Assembly: GCA_023418355.1 (NCBI GenBank)
Contig: JAEZZU010000309.1
Coordinates: 1-19,931, forward strand
DNA length: 19,931 bases
Source of the DNA: Pseudomonadota bacterium
GTDB taxonomy: Bacteria > Pseudomonadota > Gammaproteobacteria > Burkholderiales > Burkholderiaceae_C
Direction of reading: 5' to 3'
Below the pieces are notes generated by a model, which was not told the origin of the DNA, did no database searches, and saw nothing but the letters and a program-made list of their open reading frames with translations. Below, one piece after another: positions 15,034-19,931 of the stretch (the first letter of the stretch is position 1; every line of letters starts with the position of its first letter). A program made the position numbers and the translations under genes.

Positions 15034-16059
15034 TCAGCCTGTCAGTACTTGCGGGTTGAGGATGTTGCTGGGCTTGCCGCTGCAATAATTCAGGATGTTG
15101 TCAAACGCTGCGCCGAAGTACAGTTCATAGCTGTCCTGCTCCACATAGCCGATGTGGGGCGTGCAAATGCAGTTTTCCATGCGCAGCAAGGCGTGGCCTT
15201 GCAAAATCGGCTCGCTCTCAAACACATCCACAGCAGCCAGCCCTGGTCTGCCCAGCTGCAGGGCGGTAACCAGCGCATCTGGTGCTATCAGCTCCGCCCG
15301 CGCCGTATTGACGAGCAGGGCAGTGGGCTTCATCAAAGCCAGATCTTCGTGCTGCACCATGTGCTGTGTTGCTGGGTGCAGTCGAACGTGCAGGCTCAGC
15401 ACATCGCTTTCGGCAAAAAAGGCCGCCTTGCTGGCCGCAGCACGCAAGCCATCTTGCTCGGCCTTGCGGCGAGATGTTTCGCTGCCCCACACCATCACAT
15501 CCATGCCAAACGCACGGCCGTAGCCAGCAACCAGCTGACCCACACGGCCATAGCCCCAGATGCCCAGTGTGCGGCCACGCAGCACCGTACCCAGAGAGAA
15601 GTTGGCGGGCATGGAGGCTGCCTTCAGGCCGGACTGCTGCCACGCCCCATGCTTGAGGTTGGAGATGTATTGCGGCAGGCGACGCATGGCTGCCATGATC
15701 AGCGCCCAGGTCAGCTCAGCGGGTGCTACAGGCGAGCCTACGCCTTCCGCCACGGCAACTCCATGATCGGTGCAGGCCTGCACATCCAGATGCGGCCCGG
15801 CCTTGCCAACTTGTGCAATGAGCTTGAGTCGCGGCAGTTTCTGGAGCAGCTGGCGCGTAATCTGAGTCCGTTCCCGTATCAGCACGATCACATCTGCATC
15901 CCGCAGACGCACAGCCAGCTGCCCAACGCCCTTGACCGTATTGGTAAAGACCTTGGTGTTAAAGCCGTCGAGCCGCGCCGCACACTGCAGCTTGCGCACT
16001 GCATCTTGGTAGTCGTCAAGGATGACAATGTTTTGGATGGTGTGGTGTTCGGAAATCAC
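15034..16059 (-). CDS. D-2-hydroxyacid dehydrogenase family protein
   Basis: A 341-residue NAD(P)-dependent D-isomer-specific 2-hydroxyacid dehydrogenase. N-terminal NIVILDDYQDAVRKL is typical of one subgroup annotated as phosphoglycerate-dehydrogenase-like. The Rossmann motif is G169-Y-G-R-V-G174. The catalytic triad is present: R254 (NTARAEL), E283 (VFESEP) and H302 (CTPHIGY). No C-terminal ACT domain follows, so it is not a full SerA. The only good start is GTG at 16059; there is no purine-rich ribosome site before it (CCCTCCACCC instead). It converges on the small protein gene with 13 bp between stops and no visible terminator. Substrate unknown; glyoxylate/hydroxypyruvate-type reduction is possible. 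Confidence 0.88.
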   Translation of the reverse strand: MISEHHTIQNIVILDDYQDAVRKLQCAARLDGFNTKVFTNTVKGVGQLAVRLRDADVIVLIRERTQITRQLLQKLPRLKLIAQVGKAGPHLDVQACTDHGVAVAEGVGSPVAPAELTWALIMAAMRRLPQYISNLKHGAWQQSGLKAASMPANFSLGTVLRGRTLGIWGYGRVGQLVAGYGRAFGMDVMVWGSETSRRKAEQDGLRAAASKAAFFAESDVLSLHVRLHPATQHMVQHEDLALMKPTALLVNTARAELIAPDALVTALQLGRPGLAAVDVFESEPILQGHALLRMENCICTPHIGYVEQDSYELYFGAAFDNILNYCSGKPSNILNPQVLTG

Positions 16060-16356
16060 GGGTGGAGGGAGATACGTCGTTGCTTACCTGCGCAGGAGGA
16101 AAGTTGCGCTGAAACGGGTAGGCAGCACACTAGCACGACATGCTGCTTTCGCGAAGCGCCGCTGGCTGAGATACTGCACGTACTGCATAAACAGTGCCTG
16201 TTCCTGGCCAGAGATGGACGGGAACTGCCTGCTGCAGCAGGCGCTATTGTGATTCAAGGGCTTGCCAACCCTGAGTGTGCTCGTAAGTAACGGTACACCG
16301 TAGAGGAGTTCTCGCTGCAAGCTTGTCAGATGCAGCACGTGCTGATAAACATAAAA
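16060..16356. other. Intergenic region with two perfect palindromes
   Basis: About 300 bp upstream of the hydroxyacid dehydrogenase without a convincing gene. An 84-codon minus-strand frame (16084-16338) has no family resemblance. Two perfect palindromes stand out: GCCTGCTGCAGCAGGC (16227-16242) and CAGCACGTGCTG (16333-16344). Either could be an operator or a cruciform/terminator remnant. No clear sigma-70 promoter was found. Confidence 0.5.
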
Positions 16357-16395
16357 ATAGCTTCCAGCGCTTATGTAGCAAGCGCTGGAAGCTAT
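16357..16395. repeat. REP-like perfect inverted repeat, also serving as operon terminator
   Basis: ATAGCTTCCAGCGCTT (16357-16372) and AAGCGCTGGAAGCTAT (16380-16395) are exact 16 bp inverted arms around a 7-base loop. It is the same element type as at 4804-4843. It lies 19 bp beyond the stop of the ABC ATPase gene. On the minus strand it is followed by TTTTTAT, so it can end that operon's transcript. Confidence 0.8.
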
Positions 16396-16414
16396 GATTT
16401 TAAAAACTTATCTA

Positions 16415-17209
16415 TCAGCTGAGTAGCAGGGCATCATCCGCCAGTTTTTCACCACGCACTTTTTCAAACATGTGCAACAGATCGGTGACATCCATTTGGG
16501 CCCGCTCTTCGCCAGAGACATCCAGCACTACCTGACCCTGGTGCAGCATGACGGTGCGTTCGCCCACATCCAGCGCCTGGCGCATGGAGTGGGTCACCAT
16601 CATGGTGGTCAGCTTGCTCTCGGCCACGATGCGTGCGGTCAGTTGCAGTACAAAGTCGGCAGTGCGGGGGTCAAGCGCAGCGGTGTGCTCGTCCAGCAGC
16701 AGAATGCGCGAAGGCTGCAGTGCCGCCATCAGCAGGCTGACGGCCTGGCGTTGACCGCCAGAGAGCAGACCAATGCGGTCCGTGAGCCGGTTTTCCAGTC
16801 CGAGACCCAGCGTTGCGAGGCGTTCGCGGTACAGCTCACGGTGCTCCTTCTTGACGGCCAAAGACAGGCCGCGTGACGCACCGCGACGGTGGGCGAGGGC
16901 CATGTTTTCTTCAATGCTCAAGTCTTCGCAGGTGCCCGCCATGGGGTCTTGGAACACGCGTGCCACGCGGTGTGCACGGTCCCAGACAGGCTTGTGGGTC
17001 ATATCTTCACCGGCAATGAAAATGCTGCCTTTGTCCACGGCCTGATCACCAGAGATGGTGTTCAGAAACGTTGATTTACCCGCTCCGTTGGAGCCGATCA
17101 CCGTCACAAACTGGCCATCAGGAATGTCCAGTGACAGGCCGCGCAGAGCGCGCGTCTCAATGGGCGTGCCGGGGTTGAAGGTGAGTTCGAGGTTTTTTGC
17201 GCTCAACAT
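16415..17209 (-). CDS. ABC transporter ATP-binding protein (TrpXYZ-like importer)
   Basis: A 264-residue ABC ATPase. Walker A GSNGAGKST (39-47), Q-loop Q87 in RVFQDPM, signature LSGGQRQ (149-155), Walker B ILLLDEHTAALD (169-180) and H-loop H207 (VTHSMRQAL). Walker B is followed by His where Pro is usual (DEH rather than DEP), a feature I associate with this importer subgroup. It is the last gene of a three-gene unit with a membrane subunit 22 bp upstream and a lipid-free binding protein as first gene. AAGGGAAAAG precedes the ATG. Confidence 0.9.
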   Translation of the reverse strand: MLSAKNLELTFNPGTPIETRALRGLSLDIPDGQFVTVIGSNGAGKSTFLNTISGDQAVDKGSIFIAGEDMTHKPVWDRAHRVARVFQDPMAGTCEDLSIEENMALAHRRGASRGLSLAVKKEHRELYRERLATLGLGLENRLTDRIGLLSGGQRQAVSLLMAALQPSRILLLDEHTAALDPRTADFVLQLTARIVAESKLTTMMVTHSMRQALDVGERTVMLHQGQVVLDVSGEERAQMDVTDLLHMFEKVRGEKLADDALLLS

Positions 17210-17231
17210 AAATCTTTTCCCTTTGCACCCA

Positions 17232-18116
17232 TTAAGACTTGCGGCGCAGCTTGCGCTTGAGCTGTGGAATCACCAGAGCCACTGTCACCAGCACGGCTGT
17301 GACTAGGTTCAGGTCTTGTGCCTTCAGGCCAATGAATTCACTGTTGAGAGCCGCAGCGATAAAGAAGCGGTAGACGATGGCACCAATGACCACGGCCAGC
17401 GTGGCCCAGACAATTTTGCGCGACGGCAAAATGGATTCACCCACAATCACGGCCGCCAGACCAATCACGATGGTGCCAATTCCCATGGAGATGTCTGAGC
17501 CCCCCTGGGTTTGTACAAACATGGCGCCAGCAAGACCTACCAGCCCGTTGGAAATGGCCATGCCCAGCAAGATCATGGCCCCGGTGTTCACGCCCTGGGC
17601 GCGTGCCATGCGTGCGTTGGAACCCGTGGCGCGAATGGCCAGCCCACGTTCGGTTGCAAAGAACCAGTCCAGCAAGAGCTTGGCAGCAACCACGATGACC
17701 AGGAGCAGCAAGGGGCGGAAGATGTAGTCGTCCATGCTCTCAGGCTGCAGCATGTTGAAGATGGTGGGGTCGTTGATGAGGGGCACATTGGGGCCACCCA
17801 TGATGCGCAGATTCACCGAGTACAGCGCAATCATCATCAGAATGGATGCCAGCAGATCCATGATCTTTAGCTTGACGTTCAGCCAGCCAGTGATCGTGCC
17901 TGCTATAGCACCGGCTGCTGTTGCAGCCAGGGTCGCCAGCCAGGGATTGATGCCTGCCGCGATCAGCACAGCGCAGACGGCACCACCCAGAGGAAAGCTG
18001 CCATCTACGGTCAGATCAGGAAACCGCAGCAAACGGAAGGAGATGTAAACACCCAGTGCCACCAGGGCGAAGATCAGGCCAATTTCTATGGCGCCGAACA
18101 GTGAGAACAGGGACAT
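17232..18116 (-). CDS. ABC transporter permease (TrpXYZ-like importer)
   Basis: A 294-residue multi-pass membrane protein of the branched-chain-type permease family. The N-terminus MSLFSLFGAIEIGLIFALVA leads into LGVYISFRLLRFPDLTVDGSF, a conserved stretch of this subgroup; ATERGLAIRATGSN is the cytoplasmic loop that docks onto the ATPase, and the C-terminus is basic (KRKLRRKS). ATG at 18116 was chosen because it opens the conserved N-terminus; a TTG seven codons earlier is also in frame, and neither has a clear ribosome site. A strong terminator lies just upstream, which should lower its dose relative to the binding protein. Confidence 0.88.
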   Translation of the reverse strand: MSLFSLFGAIEIGLIFALVALGVYISFRLLRFPDLTVDGSFPLGGAVCAVLIAAGINPWLATLAATAAGAIAGTITGWLNVKLKIMDLLASILMMIALYSVNLRIMGGPNVPLINDPTIFNMLQPESMDDYIFRPLLLLVIVVAAKLLLDWFFATERGLAIRATGSNARMARAQGVNTGAMILLGMAISNGLVGLAGAMFVQTQGGSDISMGIGTIVIGLAAVIVGESILPSRKIVWATLAVVIGAIVYRFFIAAALNSEFIGLKAQDLNLVTAVLVTVALVIPQLKRKLRRKS

Positions 18117-18142
18117 GAATGGGCAATCGGAAGGCAAATAAG

Positions 18143-18177
18143 AAAAAAGGCAGGGCCAGTGACTTGGCGCCTGCCTT
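18143..18177 (-). terminator. Hairpin terminator between binding protein and permease genes
   Basis: On the minus strand AAGGCAGG-c-GCCA pairs with TGGC-CCTGCCTT around a six-base loop, with one bulged base, and is followed by TTTTCTTATTT. The stem is 12 bp and GC-rich. It lies 15 bp after the binding-protein stop and about 25 bp before the permease start, so downstream genes must rely on read-through or a separate promoter. Confidence 0.75.
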
Positions 18178-18192
18178 GCTTGGCGCAGTGAA

Positions 18193-19161
18193 TTACTTCA
18201 CCACTTCGGCAGCACTCTGGATCAGTGCTTCAGGCAGTTTGATGCCCTGTTTTTCTGCAGCTGCAGGATTGACGAACAGTTCCAGCTTGGTGCTGACTTC
18301 GGGCTTGATGCTGCCGGGTGCCTCGCCCTTCAGAATACGGGCCACCACGCGGCCAGTCTGCTCACCCAGGTCACGGTAATTGATGCCATAGGCTGCCACC
18401 GCGCCACGCTTGACGGAGTCAGTGTCCGAAGCCACCAGCGGGATCTTGGCATCCTGGCCAACCTTGACCAGTGACTCATAGGCCGACACGACGTTGTTGT
18501 CGGTCGAGGTGTAGATCACATCCACTTTGCCAATCAGGCTGCGTGCTGCACTTCCTACGTCCACTGAGCGTGGCGCAGCCGCTTCCACCAGCGTCATGCC
18601 CATGGAAGGCAGCAGCTTTTGCAGTTCCTTGACGACGACGACAGAGTTTGCTTCACCGGGGTTGTAGACCATGCCCACGCGCTTGGCATTGGGAACGACC
18701 TGCTTGACCAGATCCATTTGCTTGTCCAGCGCCAGCAGGTCAGACACGCCCGTGACGTTGGTGCCAGATGGCTCCCAGCTTGGCACCAGCTTTGCAGCTA
18801 CGGGATCGGTCACGGCAGAGAACACAACCGGTACAGTCTTGGTGGCTGCCACCACAGCTTGTGCAGAAGGTGTGGCAATAGCAACAATGGCATCAGGCTT
18901 GTCGCCCACGAACTTGCGTGCAATCTGCGCAGCTGTACCGGTATTGCCTTGAGCGCTCTGGTACTGCCACTTCAGGTTCTTGCCGCTTTCATAGCCAGCT
19001 TCTTTGAGGGCAGACTGCACGCCGTCACGCACAGCATCCAGCGCCGGGTGTTCGACGATGGCTGTGACGGCTACAGACTTTTCCTGCGCTACGGCAGTAC
19101 CTGTCAGGGATGCAATCGCCAGGGTTACGGCACCCAGAGGTGCCCAAGACTTGAGGTTCAT
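18193..19161 (-). CDS. ABC transporter substrate-binding protein (ABC_sub_bind / TrpX-like)
   Basis: A 322-residue periplasmic binding protein. A Sec signal peptide is visible (MNLKSWAPLG then a hydrophobic core; likely cut after AVA at 25, giving QEKSVAVTAIVEHPALD). The mature part has the paired Rossmann-like lobes of the family (VEHPALDAVRDGVQSALKEAG, PVVFSAVTDPVAAKLV, VGMVYNPGEANSVVVV, AAYGINYRDLGEQTGR). In Gram-positives related proteins are TrpX of a tryptophan importer; the ligand here is unproven. No lipobox Cys. ATG at 19161 has GGTGGAG about 9 bases upstream; a longer in-frame extension lacks a signal peptide at its start and was discarded. Confidence 0.88.
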   Translation of the reverse strand: MNLKSWAPLGAVTLAIASLTGTAVAQEKSVAVTAIVEHPALDAVRDGVQSALKEAGYESGKNLKWQYQSAQGNTGTAAQIARKFVGDKPDAIVAIATPSAQAVVAATKTVPVVFSAVTDPVAAKLVPSWEPSGTNVTGVSDLLALDKQMDLVKQVVPNAKRVGMVYNPGEANSVVVVKELQKLLPSMGMTLVEAAAPRSVDVGSAARSLIGKVDVIYTSTDNNVVSAYESLVKVGQDAKIPLVASDTDSVKRGAVAAYGINYRDLGEQTGRVVARILKGEAPGSIKPEVSTKLELFVNPAAAEKQGIKLPEALIQSAAEVVK

Positions 19162-19219
19162 TCTTGATATCTCCACCGTTGTTATCCAGCCGACATGGCT
19201 GCTTATGTCTTCTAGCAAA

Positions 19220-19239
19220 GTCTGGGCCAGTGACCAGAC
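19220..19239. repeat. Short hairpin in the leader of the TrpX-like gene
   Basis: GTCTGG and CCAGAC form a perfect 6 bp stem around an 8-base loop, about 60 bases upstream of the start codon. No T-tract follows on the minus strand, and no Trp-codon leader peptide is present in the preceding frame. It may be an operator or leader structure. Confidence 0.35.
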
Positions 19240-19355
19240 AAGCCAAACAAGTCTAAGTCAGGCGGTCAGGCCTCTGTACGAGGCAAGCATCGTTTTGTGA
19301 CGGATTGCCTACGCTGTGCAGACTATCTGCATGGCGCACAAAAAATGTGCAATGC

Positions 19356-19384
19356 ATTTTGCGGGTAGTGGATTGAAGGTGCAA
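19356..19384 (-). promoter_or_regulatory. Tentative promoter for the TrpXYZ-like operon
   Basis: On the minus strand TTGCAC (-35) and CAAAAT (-10) are 17 bp apart. Matches to consensus are moderate. It would place the start about 190 bases before the binding-protein ATG. Other AT-rich segments further upstream are alternatives. Confidence 0.25.
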
Positions 19385-19585
19385 GAAAAACTTGCAGCAC
19401 ACAAATTTTTCACAGTTTTTGAGCGCTGGTTCTTTTCTATAGGGCAAGCAACATGATCTGTGTACAGGGATGACATGGATGCCATGAAATGTCTGCGCGT
19501 GGTAGGGCGATGTCATGCATCCGATGCACATCTGGACCGTGAGAGTGTGATCTGTACAAAAAACGATGGCTCTTTTAATGTCTGA

Positions 19586-19614
19586 ATTTCGGCGAAATAT
19601 GCGATTCAGAATCG
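19586..19614. promoter_or_regulatory. Two adjacent perfect palindromes, possible operator
   Basis: ATTTCG-G-CGAAAT (19586-19598) and CGATTC-A-GAATCG (19602-19614) are perfect 6 bp-arm palindromes with single-base centres, only three bases apart, with centres 16 bp apart. They lie in otherwise gene-free DNA between the TrpX-like gene and the right IS copy. The spacing is close to one and a half helical turns. The bound protein, if any, is unknown. Confidence 0.4.
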
Positions 19615-19692
19615 TCTTAGTCACTGTGAAGGTTGATTTTCATAACATTCGTCTGTGCCCAACAAATTGAGTCAACAAGCGCTAACAGGCTA

Positions 19693-19931
19693 GTGTCCTG
19701 TCCTGTTAATTTATGGCATTAATCGTGCATGCCAATACGGTATCTTGAGAACGGAGATACCGCTATGAGAACTGGCAGACCAAAGACTCAATTGGTGTTG
19801 AGCGATGAAGAGCGGGTGCAGCTGCAGTCTTTCGCGCGTAGCCGCTCGTTGCCTGCAGCGCTGAGCAATCGAGCTCGTTTGGTGTTGGCCAGTGCCCAAG
19901 GAGAGCCGAACAACGCGATTGCCGCACGGCT
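19693..19931 (+). mobile_element. IS630-family insertion sequence, right copy (one end only)
   Basis: The same IS end as at 1-136, in inverted orientation. It begins GTGTCCTGTCCTG directly after TA (19691-19692), the expected IS630 target. It includes the terminal region, a GGAGA ribosome site and the first 55 codons of the transposase. The window ends inside it. Confidence 0.87.
19765..19931 (+). CDS. IS630-family transposase, N-terminal part (cut by window edge)
   Basis: The 55 residues visible start MRTGRPKTQLVLSDEERVQL and continue with SFARSRSLPAALSNRARLVL, then NNAIAAR. This is the N-terminal helix-turn-helix region of IS630-family transposases, where the A-x-R-A-R-x-V-L stretch is typical. 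The DDE catalytic part is outside the window. No frameshift is seen in the visible part. Confidence 0.85.
   Translation, partial: MRTGRPKTQLVLSDEERVQLQSFARSRSLPAALSNRARLVLASAQGEPNNAIAAR

Larger units (their letters stand above)
19162..19692. other. Intergenic region between the TrpX-like gene and the right IS copy
   Basis: About 530 bp, lower in GC than the flanks, with no convincing gene; a 123-codon minus-strand frame (19253-19624) shows no family features. It holds the leader hairpin, the tentative promoter and the paired palindromes listed separately. At its right edge, ACAAGCGCT followed by AACAGGCTA resembles one arm of the REP-like element and runs straight into the IS. Confidence 0.5.

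Noticed and set aside
16180..16195. Possible LexA box near CTGCATAAACAG
   Set aside because: The spacing between the CTG and CAG halves is too short and the first half lacks the required T.
16084..16338. 84-codon minus-strand frame upstream of the hydroxyacid dehydrogenase
   Set aside because: No recognisable domain or ribosome site; treated as intergenic.
19162..19350. Tryptophan leader peptide/attenuator ahead of the TrpX-like gene
   Set aside because: TGG triplets occur, but no short reading frame with consecutive Trp codons and no terminator hairpin with a U-tract was found.
19253..19624. 123-codon minus-strand frame upstream of the TrpX-like gene
   Set aside because: Cys/His-scattered composition with no motif; it covers the palindromes and probable promoter.
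1..19931. A classical composite transposon
   Set aside because: The enclosed genes are mostly core functions (lptFG, pepA, holC, cysB), which would not be cargo; inversion or a contig boundary is more likely.

Overview
The window looks like chromosomal DNA of a betaproteobacterium in the Comamonadaceae, probably Comamonas or a close relative. The basis is the high GC content, the gene order pepA-holC with lptF-lptG divergent from it, a CysB-type regulator, and a short 'CAAGCGCT' inverted-repeat element that I recall as common between genes in this family. No rRNA, tRNA or CRISPR array was seen. The two ends of the window (1-136 and 19693-19931) are inverted, outward-facing heads of one IS630-family insertion sequence. 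The 19.5 kb between them is therefore bracketed by a near-perfect inverted repeat, which may also be why the sequence stops where it does.

Left block (200-4800, + strand): five tightly packed genes. They encode an AhpD/carboxymuconolactone-decarboxylase-like protein, an acyl-CoA-dehydrogenase-like flavoprotein, an ABC ATPase, a Tat-exported NrtA/CmpA/SsuA-type solute-binding protein with an odd Cys cluster, and an ABC permease. Three of the four junctions are ATGA stop/start overlaps. This looks like import of a small anion or organosulfur-type substrate coupled to an oxidative step; the substrate is unknown. The block ends in a hairpin shared with the next, convergent block.

Central-left block (4899-9879, - strand): glycerate kinase with a GntP-type permease (glycerate use), a methionine-type aminotransferase (YbdL-like), and a CysB-family regulator. 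Upstream of cysB on the same strand lie a sirohydrochlorin chelatase (CbiX/SirB) and lptG-lptF. CysB, siroheme synthesis, a methionine aminotransferase and a sulfonate-like transporter together give a sulfur-assimilation flavour, although they do not form one operon.

Central-right block (12567-15020, + strand): pepA (leucyl aminopeptidase with a Lys/Ala-rich tail), holC (DNA polymerase III chi) and a small uncharacterised protein. lptF and pepA diverge with only 24 bp between start codons. A D-2-hydroxyacid dehydrogenase (15034-16059, -) converges on this group.

Right block (16415-19161, - strand): a three-gene ABC importer of the TrpXYZ-like type (binding protein, permease, ATPase, in transcription order), with a strong hairpin terminator between the first two genes and a REP-like perfect inverted repeat at the end. 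Its 530 bp upstream region carries two adjacent perfect palindromes and runs into the right IS copy.

The most useful leads are the left transport/oxidation operon with its Cys-rich Tat substrate-binding protein, the inverted IS pair, the histone-H1-like tail on PepA, and the terminator that runs directly into the aminotransferase start codon.
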